DNA of 64,000 bases from Antedon bifida (taxonomy: Eukaryota; Echinodermata; Crinoidea; Comatulida; Antedonidae), in contig OY727098.1 in NCBI GenBank assembly GCA_963402885.1, positions 17,470,717 through 17,534,716 of the forward strand, given 5' to 3'. Below the pieces are notes generated by a model. It was not told where the DNA came from and searched no databases. It saw only the letters and a list, made by a program, of their open reading frames with translations. Of the stretch, positions 39,001-47,355 are shown one piece after another. How positions within the stretch are numbered: the stretch's first letter is position 1; every line of letters starts with the position of its first letter. Both the position numbers and the translations under genes were made by a program.

Positions 39001-40825
39001 TATTAATTAACTTATGTTTATTAAGAATACTGACGAATTCAGAATCGATTGGTATTAATAATAAAGAATTGACCATTGTAAAAAAAATCTGCAGCGGTAA
39101 AAATGGTTCTTTAAAAAATGTGTGCAATGAATAATTAATAAAATATTGATTAATGCCGTAATTAAATTAAGCAGACACACATTTCAACAAAGAAATATTT
39201 TTCATAAATAAATGAGGGTCCGAAAGTGAACGTAAAAATGAATGCGTGAAATCATGTGAATTTGATATAATAGAACGATTAATATTAAATGAGGAGATAA
39301 TACCTCCAGGGGTTTGACTTTAAGCTTACAGGTGCTTTCACAACAACATTGGCTTTCCTTGTACGAAAACAATTAGCTATAACCGTAAATATCAACGTAT
39401 TTACGCTAAGTAACTTTTACTTATACGTTTCCTCGATACAGAATGAAGGCAAACGCCTTCTTTTACATGAATTGCAAATCAAATCTGTACTGAAGTCATT
39501 TTACCTCTTTTATTCCCATGTCTATGCTTGCAATGCCAACCAATTATTGTATATGTTCTTATTTATTTTCAGAATTATAGATAGAGTGGAATCCCTCATT
39601 TGGGACAGCCCTACTCAGACGACGTCCCTATATTAAAAAGACACTTTCTCGTGATAAGAATGAGGGTCCCTTATTAAGGAATACTGTCTTTGGATCCGAA
39701 GTAGTCTCCTTAATATGGGTTCTAGCTGTTTGTTATAACATATTTTCAATCAAATAGGCCTAATGCTATTTATAGCTGTATGGTTTTTTTAATAACAATA
39801 TGCTTACTGTTTTATATCGAGTAAGCCTTTTTCCATAAGAATATTTCCTAAACTATATTAATAATAAATTATTATAATAATAAATAATAATTGCTTATAT
39901 AGCGCTTTTCAAATTTGATCAAAGCGCTTAACATATTTTGATTACAATTTTAAGATATAAAAATAGAGATCTCAATAAAAAATGACATATAGGAAAATAT
40001 AGATATATAAAAATATAGAAGTCTCAGATATTATATATATACCTGACATCTTTAATGATTGCCTAGTAATTTACATTTACCACAACCATAACAAGCAAAA
40101 CAACTTACATATGCATTCTCAAAAGCTCCTTTGGTGTACGTTCCTCCTCCAACATATGTAATATTTGGCAGTTCCTCTGTGAATAACGAACATTTATGAT
40201 TTTCTACTGTTGGAAAACTTATCTGGTCCGTGACATTTAATACCCTAGATCTGGATGCAAATGTAATAACAGCAACTCTAGTCGACCAATACGAGACAAC
40301 AAAATCCGCAAGAACCTTCTTAACAAATTTTAATTCGTTAAAAAAGTTTGCTTTCCCAACACTCGCAGAACTGTCAACGAGAAATACTAATTCTAGTTGG
40401 CCGTTTTGAACATCTCTCAATCGGTCGATTCGACTCTTTAGAATTGCCCCCAACACGTCCACTCTAGTGGCACCGGGCATGCTTGCAAAAGTCGTATTAT
40501 ACATATTTCCTAGTAGAATCGACGAAGTAATGTCCATATTGAGCTGATCCTCTGTATTTAATTTACTATTATAGTTATCATCATCATAATCGTAGTCCGA
40601 TTCTGTTTCTAAGCTGTTAGGCCTCGGCTGGTCATTTTGAGGAACGTTAATATTCCGTCCTGTATTGTTTTCATCTGTTGACCTACGCTGGACATTGCTA
40701 AGTGGTCCGGCTTTGACAGGTAGACTTATCAATAACATTAATACGAGACCACACCTAACAACTTTGAAGATTCCTTGCAGTTGAATGTTAAACATGGAAA
40801 ACTGCAACATTTTCAAACAAAACAT
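11531..40825 (-). CDS. SVEP1: SVEP1-like secreted matrix protein (VWA, CCP, HYR, EGF, pentraxin), complete
   Basis: I could join 31 coding exons from ATG (40823..40825) to TAA (11531..11533) with GT-AG sites and matching phases, giving about 3096 residues. The order is signal peptide, VWA (MIDAS DSSAS), Cys-rich EGF-like pair, three CCPs, two HYR domains, one CCP, spacer, three GCC2/GCC3 modules, six EGFs, pentraxin, 24 CCPs and one EGF. This is the established vertebrate SVEP1 (polydom) order, which makes orthology very likely. The vertebrate protein is a secreted adhesion and lymphatic-development factor that binds integrin alpha-9 beta-1; the role here is inferred. Compared with the human protein (about 3570 residues), it lacks the EGF among the C-terminal CCPs, has fewer CCPs and has one rather than three terminal EGFs. 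Most exons are phase 1-1, typical of shuffled extracellular modules. Two in-frame ATGs follow the first (M6, M11), so the exact start is open. Confidence 0.93.
12315..14141 (-). CDS. SVEP1: SVEP1 exon 29: large exon with about 10.5 CCP domains
   Basis: A single exon of 1827 bp that completes the twelfth CCP of exon 28 ([19 protein letters not shown]) and encodes ten more, ending with [20 protein letters not shown] and GHLPQCV. The donor at 12313..12314 is phase 1. In vertebrate SVEP1 one CCP in this array carries an EDDMMEVPY-type integrin alpha-9 motif; I do not see it in either large exon. Confidence 0.92.
14359..16389 (-). CDS. SVEP1: SVEP1 exon 28: large exon with about 11.5 CCP domains
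   Basis: A single uninterrupted exon of 2031 bp. Successive CCP starts are [105 protein letters not shown] and [10 protein letters not shown], the last finished in exon 29. The frame runs open past both splice sites. I chose the acceptor at 16390 and the donor at 14357..14358 because they are phase 1 and rejoin CLEILCNK and TLIGKSIS. A near-identical second donor lies 22 bp downstream. Confidence 0.92.
16553..17263 (-). CDS. SVEP1: SVEP1 exons 26-27: two CCP domains
   Basis: Exons 17090..17263 and 16553..16726, each one CCP, phase 1-1. They start [20 protein letters not shown] and [20 protein letters not shown] and end with the usual W-x-(9)-P-x-C. In vertebrates the CCPs after pentraxin are also interrupted by an EGF; none is found in the intron here. 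Confidence 0.88.
17395..18695 (-). CDS. SVEP1: SVEP1 exons 23-25: pentraxin/LamG-like domain
   Basis: Exons 18497..18695, 17859..18037 and 17395..17646. Pentraxin marks are [32 protein letters not shown], then [20 protein letters not shown] across the exon 24/25 joint, and [10 protein letters not shown] with the family-typical NVIAWPDV. The donor/acceptor pair at 18497 and 18037 restores DYTGWVIKV. Confidence 0.92.
19117..21699 (-). CDS. SVEP1: SVEP1 exons 18-22: six EGF domains
   Basis: Exons 21553..21699, 20914..21027, 20462..20575, 19926..20127 and 19117..19274. Calcium-binding starts are visible: [40 protein letters not shown] and [10 protein letters not shown]. The first ([15 protein letters not shown]) is the divergent EGF that also begins the array in vertebrates. 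Exon 21 holds one and a half domains and ends in phase 2, breaking the one-exon-one-domain pattern. Six EGFs is also the vertebrate number. Confidence 0.9.
21241..21540. repeat. Two repeat remnants in a SVEP1 intron
   Basis: 21241..21330 contains GGCCTCCATGGTTAAATAAAGTT, here cited only by position and its GGCCTCC and AATAAAG words, resembling a retroposon 3' end. 21480..21535 is a minus-strand copy of a widespread motif in which an ATT microsatellite precedes TATAGCGCC and AAGTGCTTTAC; a plus-strand relative is at 39850..39960. Confidence 0.4.
21914..22796 (-). CDS. SVEP1: SVEP1 exons 15-17: three ephrin-receptor-like GCC2/GCC3 modules
   Basis: Exons 22641..22796, 22201..22362 and 21914..22075, all phase 1-1. 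Each has the signature C-x-x-G-T/F, then C-x-x-C, then G-x-Y-Q and C-x-x-C-P (for example [46 protein letters not shown]). This triplet is present in all known SVEP1 proteins. Confidence 0.9.
23063..24231 (-). CDS. SVEP1: SVEP1 exons 11-14: spacer between CCP and GCC2/GCC3 modules
   Basis: Exons 24113..24231, 23918..23987, 23473..23610 and 23063..23278. There is no recognised domain fold, but phases 1-0, 0-1, 1-1 and 1-1 join correctly and the cysteines sit where the vertebrate spacer has them. Exon 13 carries a basic RKRS site where the human protein has RIKRS. The RKR here lacks an Arg at P4, so furin cleavage is only a possibility. Exon 14 ends [11 protein letters not shown], the entry to the Cys-rich modules. 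Confidence 0.8.
24283..24390. repeat. Dispersed direct repeat, copy 1
   Basis: The segment contains ACTTCTATACTAATTTGTAT and GTCTCTAGACATCAATAGAC and is nearly identical to 26275..26387 in another SVEP1 intron. Both are in the same orientation. It is either a mobile element or a local duplication. Confidence 0.75.
24454..24645 (-). CDS. SVEP1: SVEP1 exon 10: CCP-like domain
   Basis: It encodes [20 protein letters not shown] followed by a typical CCP middle ([11 protein letters not shown]) and the end [12 protein letters not shown]. The expanded WPDC ending matches the CCP that follows the HYR pair in vertebrate SVEP1. Phase 1-1. Confidence 0.85.
24901..25828 (-). CDS. SVEP1: SVEP1 exons 8-9: two HYR domains
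   Basis: Exons 25574..25828 and 24901..25140, one HYR (hyalin repeat) domain each. The first has [20 protein letters not shown] and [19 protein letters not shown]. The second has [26 protein letters not shown] and [11 protein letters not shown] is an immunoglobulin-like adhesion module; a pair at this position is diagnostic of SVEP1. Confidence 0.92.
26275..26387. repeat. Dispersed direct repeat, copy 2
   Basis: Near-identical to 24283..24390, with a few substitutions and a short insertion after GGAATTGTCTTC. It lies just upstream of the CCP exon at 26409. No terminal repeats or coding potential were recognised. Confidence 0.75.
26409..28053 (-). CDS. SVEP1: SVEP1 exons 5-7: CCP (sushi) domains 1-3
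   Basis: Exons 27874..28053, 26825..27004 and 26409..26606, each close to one CCP domain and phase 1-1. Typical CCP signatures are seen: four cysteines and a G-x-W near the end ([27 protein letters not shown]). Exon 7 has an extended end before the last Cys, as in the vertebrate third CCP. Confidence 0.9.
27240..27615. repeat. Diverged tandem duplication within a SVEP1 intron
   Basis: Two roughly 190-bp segments share an ordered series of words: AATTTATAG, GTTGCT or GTTACT, GTGTG or GTGCG, ATAGTAGAAAC or ACAGTAGAAAC, and GCTACACTTTA. They recur at about 27340..27420 and 27545..27620. The copies are clearly diverged. No coding potential was recognised. Confidence 0.5.
28511..29122 (-). CDS. 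SVEP1: SVEP1 exons 3-4: EGF-like and Cys-rich modules
   Basis: Exons 28946..29122 and 28511..28672. The first encodes [20 protein letters not shown] with an EGF-like end (GYFGTGL). The second encodes [20 protein letters not shown], a growth-factor-receptor/ephrin-type Cys-rich module, then [16 protein letters not shown]. Both are phase 1-1. The same pair follows the VWA domain in vertebrate SVEP1. Confidence 0.88.
29700..29955 (-). CDS. SVEP1: SVEP1 exon 2: second half of VWA
   Basis: It begins [20 protein letters not shown] and contains [37 protein letters not shown] and the conserved ending [11 protein letters not shown]. The open frame continues past 29700, but the donor GAA-G/GTATTC at 29698..29700 gives the family-like junction ALYEDLMTGDY with exon 3. 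I therefore treat the frame to 29605 as read-through into the intron. Confidence 0.88.
31754..31946 (+). repeat. Dispersed repeat, copy 1 (SVEP1 intron 1)
   Basis: It shares TGTAGATGCTTTAATTGTAG, GCTCTGTTCTGGGTTGACCA and GCACCTGTTTGGTCTTTCCT, in the same order, with the reverse complement of 51724..51920 in a SPEF2 intron. It is followed by AT-rich sequence with GAATAAATAAAATAA, which could be a retroposon 3' tail. Family unknown. Confidence 0.75.
34529..35891. mobile_element. Foldback (long inverted repeat) element in SVEP1 intron 1
   Basis: The left arm from 34529 and the right arm ending near 35891 are complementary over several hundred bases. Shared words are GACGCTAACAACGCAACTTC on the left and its complement GAAGTTGCGTTGTTAGCGTC on the right; likewise ATACGTGTGAACATA and TATGTTCACACGTAT. 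The left arm carries an internal tandem duplication (CGATACGCCAGCC at 34668 and AGATACGCCAGCC at 34829). The two arms also share inner blocks at 34980..35070 and 35497..35590. No transposase ORF is visible. Confidence 0.85.
38598..38902. repeat. Adjacent copies of two repeat families
   Basis: 38598..38655 repeats the arm of the element at 5388 (TATAAAGTTTGCGGTACACC). 38751..38902 is a copy of the palindromic MITE family, starting near TTGTCTACACTATCAAA and containing two ATATTTGGGCATATCAC-like units; its right end is degraded to TCAAACTTTAAA. Confidence 0.7.
39850..39960 (+). repeat. ATT microsatellite followed by TATAGCGC palindromic motif
   Basis: An AATAATAAATAATAATTGC tract leads into TATATAGCGCTTTTCAAA and TCAAAGCGCTTAAC, whose AGCGCTTTT and AAAGCGCT halves form a small hairpin. 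This pattern is, to my knowledge, common across deuterostome genomes. A minus-strand relative is at 21480..21535. Confidence 0.6.
40109..40825 (-). CDS. SVEP1: SVEP1 exon 1: signal peptide and first half of VWA
   Basis: The exon is 717 bp and ends in phase 0. Residues about 15..40 form a hydrophobic signal sequence ([19 protein letters not shown]). Then comes an acidic, Asn-rich, probably disordered segment with a YDYDDDNY run. The VWA domain opens at [14 protein letters not shown], whose DxSxS supplies the metal site, and runs through [10 protein letters not shown] and [14 protein letters not shown]. The following intron of about 10.15 kb (29956..40108) splits the VWA domain. Confidence 0.92.
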
Positions 40826-43800
40826 GTTTTTAATAACGATGTTCCTACCAGTCGGTAAAAATTAGAGTAAGAAAAGAAGATGCTTTCTGTAGATATGCAA
40901 TTTTCCTACATAAAACAAAAGAAATCTAAAAAGATTACACACTATCGGTTTAGTAAATAAACAGATTTGAACGATGACACCATCTTTATACAAACTCATA
41001 CGTGGACCATCTTCACCTTCAGACGACGTTTTATTATTTGTGTGTAGCGATACCAAACCATAAACTTAAGTTATGACTTACTCGCCTACATTACACTAAG
41101 GTGCGTTCCTTATCGCGATCATCTCTTAGACAAAATTCTTTACACCCGCTTGAAAAAAAAAAAATCAACCAATCTGTTCACAGAAGAGCATCCTATAAAG
41201 TTGTCTCTCGTCACAGCATTCTTGAAGAATGATGAAAATAAAAGAAATGACCAAACGCTCACGCTTGCTTTTGATGTTTTATGACAAAATATCCCACAAT
41301 CGGGTTTTAGTTAAGAATATCACGAATTTATAGATAATAGCGTGTATTACTCATACGTCTAGGACATCACACAGATAAAGGTGAAACAACATCCATACCA
41401 CCACAAATTACCACTATACAAATATCCGACTCGCAACTTCCGAGTATAAACTATCGCAACAGTACGAAATAGTTCATGTGGAAGAATCACCTTCTGGTCT
41501 CTGTTCACAATTATGATGCAAAGCACGTGACTTGAATGGGTTAATAATTCGTACTTCCATTAGTGCGAACATTACATGTTTTCGTACTTATTTGTTTAAA
41601 TGCAGCATTTCCTTCACACAATTGTCTGTATTTACGTACCAAAACAAGTTGTTTTTTCAGTAGTCTGGTTAATGTTTACTTATACATAATTAATTAACCA
41701 TAGACCTATATTTGGTAAATCCATCCATTAGGCCTACCACCCCATGGAGTCCGAGTTTGCTGACAATGTCTTATTTTTGTTGTACGTTGGCCTCAAAATG
41801 TTCTTCTTTATGTAAGCCTATAACTTGTTATTCATATATACTAATATGGGTATTGGAAACGGTTAAACGGGGGAAAGCAGCCTTCTTGGACTCCTAGCTG
41901 CCGCTAATGATTTATATTTTTTAATAAAGTTATTCACAACATTTTTGTGTAGGCCTAAATTTTCTGTTCCATCCTCGATTTTCTCTTTTTGTGTGTGTGT
42001 TAATTTAGTTCTGATTTCAGCCTGGGTGTTCTTATATAAATGTGGTACTATATAATACAATCTTAGGCCTATATGTCAAGGTTTTCGCTTAAAAACGCCG
42101 TGCAATAGACCTACTGGAATGTTTACTGGTTACTGGCGAAAAACCGTGGTATTATCACGTATAACCGAAAGGCATCTGCCAACATTTAGTGAGTCATCGT
42201 GTCTTTAGTGCAAGTAAAATTATGTCATTTAAGCCTAATTACTGTGATGGACACTGTCAGGTTTAAGTGGCTAAAACTTAACCAATCCAAAATTGTAAAT
42301 AAATATTTAGAATTGGCTTACCGATTGATTTATTTATCAATTAGTTCAAATTTATTACGTGTTCGTGAGATACGGTGGAGTAGCCTATGTGTGTCAAGGG
42401 ATAACAATGATTCAAATATAAATACAGCAAAATATACAATTATTAATGTAGTAATAATGTAAAGAATTGTAATAATAATGTTGTCTAGTCTAAACTCACT
42501 TTTACTTTTTTTAGATCACAGAAAAGATCACCTCAATTCGGAATCGACAGACGTAAAACAAAACAAGAAAAAAGAAAACGAAACTACAACAAGAAGTTAC
42601 AATTCATTACGTCATTATGAACATGTTTATAATTTAAGAAATTCATTTATTGTTCTGTTTGTATTTTTCACTTTTTATGTCATGTCTGTTTTGTAGCTGT
42701 ATTTATTATCTCGTCTTGAATTTTATACCAGGAAACCGCATATCATGTATGTATTTATATGACGATGAATAAAGAATCTTGAATCTTGAATTTATTTATA
42801 ATAGAAAGTTATCTCTATCGCTGTAAAGTAAACTTTCTTGGACGCTGAATGGTGGCGCTATGCCTGACATTCAGACAGCCGCGTATAGTAAAGACAATTT
42901 TACGACCCTGTTAAAGTTTTTCTTTATACATTTTTGTAATAGAATAGCCAATGTAATAATCACTGTTTATGAATGTTAAGTTCCAAGATGACACACTATA
43001 GATAGGCTACCGGTACTTTTGTACTTATACGTTGCGTCCACTAATTGATCATAAAGCGAAGTAGATAATATTTTGAAATTCCCTGGAACGCTTGTATTAT
43101 AAAGTTCAAGTGTGAACTAGATTTCTAGAGTAGTACAGTAAATAGATTAAATAGAGAGTCTGCTAATTGGTTGTATTTTGGATTATCATTTCATTGGTTG
43201 GTTTCGGTGGTCAATAGAGTTACTGTAGGTCCATGGTAGCCTGCGTGTAATTACAAATATGCGAAGGAGGAGAAATTAATATAGAACGGTATGAACTTCA
43301 TTTACAAGTGTTGGCTGGCTTTGTAGGCCTACTTTGGCAAGAGAATGTATTTATTTCAAAGTAATAACTCCCAATAAGAAGTAGTATGTATCCCTGTAAT
43401 AATTTGTTTTAAAGGTAGGCCTACCAAGACAATTTTAACAATCTACAAATAATTGTAAATGGCTAAAAATGTTACTGTTTATTCAATAATACAAAACATT
43501 GAAATATGAAATTACAAACTATGGTATTTAATATAAAAAATGGATTTAATCAAGGAAAATATTAATACTAACATACGTGTTGCATGGGGAGCGAGCAAAA
43601 TCCACTGAGTCGAAACTATCATCTTATTTTGAAATTAATTTAGAATACACGTCAGGCCTGTACATGGAATATCTTGTATCGATAGTCAGTCGAGATTAAC
43701 TTACGCATTTTACGCATGCTAACCATAATCCGTGTCCATGCATAAAAAACAATATTTAAATGAGTAGCTTTTAGGCCTACTGTCTCTCATTATATGCATA

Positions 43801-44145
43801 ACATGTTTACCTGACAAATAAAAACAAGTAGGCCTCGGTTTACGGTAGGCCTAAACCAAAAACGTTATATATGAGAATGTTTCGATGTTTATGTTGTTAA
43901 TGTTACGCTGTCATCTTCTAGAGGTTTAGGGCCTAGATATAACAACATTTGAAACATATAAATTGGTTCAAATATGTATATAATCATAAACAAAAAGCTT
44001 AGCCGTACATGTATTTTACGTATATAGAACTTTATACGCATACCTTGCGCCAGAGTGCTTTTGTATTCATGTTAGTTTAAATACAATCAACGGAGATTTT
44101 TTTAAAGTTTTTTTAAAGTAAAAAGAAGTCGTTGCTGTTTAATAA
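40826..44145. other. Intergenic region upstream of SVEP1
   Basis: No convincing coding region. The part just above 40825 should hold the SVEP1 5' UTR and promoter, but I recognise no TATA box or initiator with confidence. There are many TAGGCCTA words and a LINE-like 3' end at 42480..42795. The remainder, including the sequence downstream of the dynein light chain stop, shows nothing I can name. Confidence 0.6.
42480..42795 (+). mobile_element. Putative 3' end of a non-LTR retrotransposon
   Basis: The segment ends GATGAATAAAGAATCTTGAA followed by a second TCTTGAA unit, a poly(A)-signal-like word plus a short tandem tail typical of CR1/RTE-type LINE 3' ends. The upstream part contains a Lys/Asn-rich open stretch without recognised reverse transcriptase motifs. 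The call rests on the tail only. Confidence 0.45.
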
Positions 44146-44856
44146 CTAGTCATAATATAATCCAAACGTCATAGCAACAGCGCATAAACCTTTTCCATGG
44201 TAACTTGCCGATGCAAAATTATCGTAGTTTTCGTCCCAAACGCAACGGCTTGCTATCTCAATATCTTGTCCCATATTTGGACACAATACAATATACACAA
44301 CCAGTTTATGTCTATGGAAACCAAGAAGTTTGACTTTATCTTTAACATGTTCAGTCAAAGTCATCGTCATTGCTGATGCTGTCAGTGGATCGTATACTTT
44401 GCCATTCAATTGTATTTCCAGAATCTCTTCCAATAACTTTTTAACTTTAGTGACGTTAAATTTTTCGTCGTTTTCTGGCTCTAATTGATACGAGTTCTCG
44501 GGTTTATTATATAAATATAGTGTTTTCCCAGCATCGCTAGAAAACTTCCCCATTGACTGAAAAGAAGCTCGTCTTTCAGGAGAGGCCCAGCGTCCTCTTC
44601 CATCCAAAGAGTATCTTCTGGCGGATGTGGTAGAATCAATGCTACTCCGTCGCGACGCAGATGTTGCCATTGAGAGTGCTGCATCATTCAAACTGTTTCG
44701 TCTTAACTGATTGTAAGAAGATGGTCCGTAGATATTTCCCCCGTTCTTCGTTGCAATGTCACTTTTTGTTTGATGTCGGGAAATTGGCTTAGTCACAATA
44801 TTTTCTTGTATCGTTCCAAGTTGCTGGGCTGGTTTTGCTTTTTGTGACGCTGCCAT
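44146..44856 (-). CDS. Tctex1-domain dynein light chain (DYNLT4/DYNLT5 type), single exon
   Basis: An intronless frame of 236 residues. Residues about 1..110 are Ser/Arg-rich and probably disordered, with four R-R-x-S sites at 52..55, 69..72, 80..83 and 95..98. Residues about 120..236 form a Tctex1 domain: VKKLLEEILEIQL, LTEHVKDKVK, HKLVVYIVLCPNMGQDIEIA, SRCVWDENYDNFASASYHG and the terminal FGLYYD. Family members are dynein-associated light chains in cilia and cytosol; human TCTEX1D4 (DYNLT4) also binds PP1 through an RVSF motif, and RASF (96..99) here may be its counterpart. The ATG at 44856 gives the full family-like length. It lies head to head with SPEF2. An origin by retroposition is possible but unproven. 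Confidence 0.88.
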   Translation of the reverse strand: MAASQKAKPAQQLGTIQENIVTKPISRHQTKSDIATKNGGNIYGPSSYNQLRRNSLNDAALSMATSASRRSSIDSTTSARRYSLDGRGRWASPERRASFQSMGKFSSDAGKTLYLYNKPENSYQLEPENDEKFNVTKVKKLLEEILEIQLNGKVYDPLTASAMTMTLTEHVKDKVKLLGFHRHKLVVYIVLCPNMGQDIEIASRCVWDENYDNFASASYHGKGLCAVAMTFGLYYD

Positions 44857-46210
44857 TCCAAATAATCCTAATTGAGCAATCGCAATAAATGGACCCTTTA
44901 CACTCCTGTTTTGTGTTTAAGATGTTCGCGTGCCAACACCAAGTATTATTTGATCCACAATATAAAGTTATCTGATCTAAATGTTTCACTGTGTGATTTC
45001 AAGAAATCCGGCAATGAATAAACTTTGAATTGTAAATTTGTCAAACTATCGTTTCATCACAATAGGATTTGGTGGCCAATCACATTCCGTATGAACCCTC
45101 TTTGCTTTGTTCCTTCATAATGTTGATCAAAATACTCGAGAGCTGTTATAAATTCCAATTGTCAGTTTGTGGACATAACGGAAAGAAGGTCCTTCCACTC
45201 TGTTTGGACTTCTCTGTGTTTTTACATAATAACATTGTAACTGTGCTAAATACGATTGTGTAGTTAACAGATTATGTCCTTCTGAGTTGCCTAACAACGT
45301 CGTATACATTAAAAGAATTACGGATAATATTATTAGCCCTAAACAAGGATTAATTGTGTGAATCATAGTCGTTGATAAAAATAAAGTGTTTCTTTTACTG
45401 AATTGTCCGTAGTCCTCTTGCCCATGGTATGTCACTAAAATGCGAAAAATATAGTTAATAATTCAAAACCCTGTAATGAATAGCTTAGGCCTATACAGAA
45501 TAAATAAAGCCTTCACTCTTAGTGTTATCACAAAAAAGCACAATCGAGAACAAAACTAGTGTATGCTTTAGGCCTACAATTAGGCCTTATTTTCGCGCAA
45601 ATAAAAATTAGCAATGTTGTTTTTAATGCCCTAGTTATTTTTTTACCTGATTGCGTTTTTTGTAAGCCTATAGGCCTACTGTTTTGATGTTATCAATTTG
45701 ATGTAGGCCTATATATTATTCCTGCAATTCAGCTCTTTGGGCTGCAATACTAGTCATAAAATATGTTTTATTGATTTATATGTGGAATTAAAATTTACCA
45801 AAAAATATATAATAATCAAGACTAAGGCCTACTTGCGAAGTTGAATAGTAGGCCTACACTCAAAGGACATGAAGGATTCACGGTAACACTTAGTAGATTC
45901 TGGTATTTGTTGTTTAGATAAAGAAAGATGAGATATCTGACTTCAGTATATGTTTATTAATGTTTTAATAGGTTTTTAAATTTAGTTTATGGTACTGTTT
46001 GTAGGCCTATAATTGTTTTAGTTTATTGTGTAGATGCTTACATACGGCGGCCGGAGCTGTAACTGTAAGTGTGTTTCCCATAATGCAATGCACTGTTGCC
46101 AAGCGATGATAGACAGGTAGATTTTTTGTATGAACCGCTTGTCAAAAGCTTGATATTTTGTATTACAAATGATCTAAATAGTACGTTTATGTGAATTAAA
46201 TTCATCTAAA
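44857..46210. promoter_or_regulatory. Shared upstream region of the dynein light chain gene and SPEF2
   Basis: About 1.35 kb separates the two divergent ATGs. Near SPEF2, 46074..46092 reads TTTCCCATAATGCAATGCA, close to the ZNF143/THAP11-type element (core CCCATAATGCA). 46095..46108 contains GTTGCC followed by a weak second half, a poor RFX X-box. TAGGCCTA words are frequent from 45486 on. The bidirectional use is an inference from gene order. Confidence 0.45.
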
Positions 46211-47355
46211 ATGACTGACATATTATGTAAATGGCTGAATGGGTTGAACCTATCGCAAGCCATTGGTAAGTGAGCATTTCTTTCTGGAATTATTTAGGCC
46301 TAACAGTCTATTACATTTCACCCGGCCGTCAATGCCTGGCTGGCAGTGGCCAGATCGCGGGAGCGGTCATGTGCTGCAACTAGCCTAGGCCTAGCTAACA
46401 AGCCTATAGTTATGGCATAGCTGAACCTAGAGTTACGTATGACCGACGTATACTAAACTAGCTGGTAGGTTAGTATTTAATTAAGGCCTACCTAGGCCTA
46501 GGCTGCTACTACTACTACTAGGCCTAGCCCTACCTAGCCTAGCCTAGGAGATGCATACAGGAGGATGCTAACTGTGTCTGTGACTTTTGCACCTGCCTAC
46601 TAACTATGCCTAGGCCTAGAGGGAGGCTAGGCCTATTATTACTATATAGGTATGTGACGATTGAAGAATTATTATTCTTTAATGTAACTTTAAACATGAT
46701 AGGCCTAGCTTGTTTCACCATTATTTAGTGATATTTTCTACAACTACAAGGCCATGTTGACATAATAAAGTTGTATTTATTTTTTATATAATACGACAGA
46801 TAAACATAGTTTTGGTCATCAGTTTGCAACGGGATACATGATTGGTGAAGTATTACAGTGTTATGAACTTCAAAATGACTTCAACCTCTTCTCTCAGAGC
46901 AAGTAAGTTGCCTAATTCAATTTTTATTAACTTTTATTCATTTTTAGTTGCTGAATTGTACTGTAATTATTCCTACTGTATTCATTTATTATAATAATTT
47001 TATTTATCATTGCATTTTATTATCAACCAACAATTCTATGATTTGTACTTTGTAGTGTTTTTAAATTTAGTGTTCAAACCATTTATATCTAACTTTTTCT
47101 AGGACTGCTGATTCAAAGCTCAATAACTTTACACGGTTGGAACCAACTTTAAAGTTGCTTGGAATTGCGTTCAACACAAATATTGCACGTTCCATAATGA
47201 CAGAGGAACATGGTTGTGCCACTCGTCTTCTCTACCAACTGTACATTGCACTAAACAATAAAAAGGAGGCCAAGTTGACAGGTGTGGCTATGGAAACTAT
47301 GAGACCCAGAGCTCCAGTCAAACTAGAAGCAATGGAACGTGTACCTTATAAGGAG
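46211..47355 (+). CDS. SPEF2: SPEF2 exons 1-3: calponin-homology-like domain
   Basis: Exons 46211..46265, 46800..46902 and 47103..47355. The protein starts MTDILCKWLNGLNLSQAIDK and continues with HSFGHQFATGYMIGEVLQCY and the LEPTLKLLGI helix, the microtubule-type CH fold of SPEF proteins. The ATG is the first in frame and is directly followed by the conserved domain start, so I accept it. Confidence 0.92.

Larger units (their letters stand above)
29956..40108 (-). other. SVEP1 intron 1, about 10 kb
   Basis: The intron splits the VWA domain. It contains the dispersed repeat at 31754, the foldback element at 34529..35891, a MITE copy at 38751, a fragment of the GTTGATAT repeat at 38598 and a TATAGCGC repeat at 39850. 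It also has many TAGGCCTA words. No other exon or gene was recognised. First introns of this size often hold regulatory sequence, but nothing specific can be pointed to here. Confidence 0.75.

Noticed and set aside
46095-46108. RFX X-box in the SPEF2 promoter
   Set aside because: Only the GTTGCC half fits; the second half does not match RRNRAC-type consensus.
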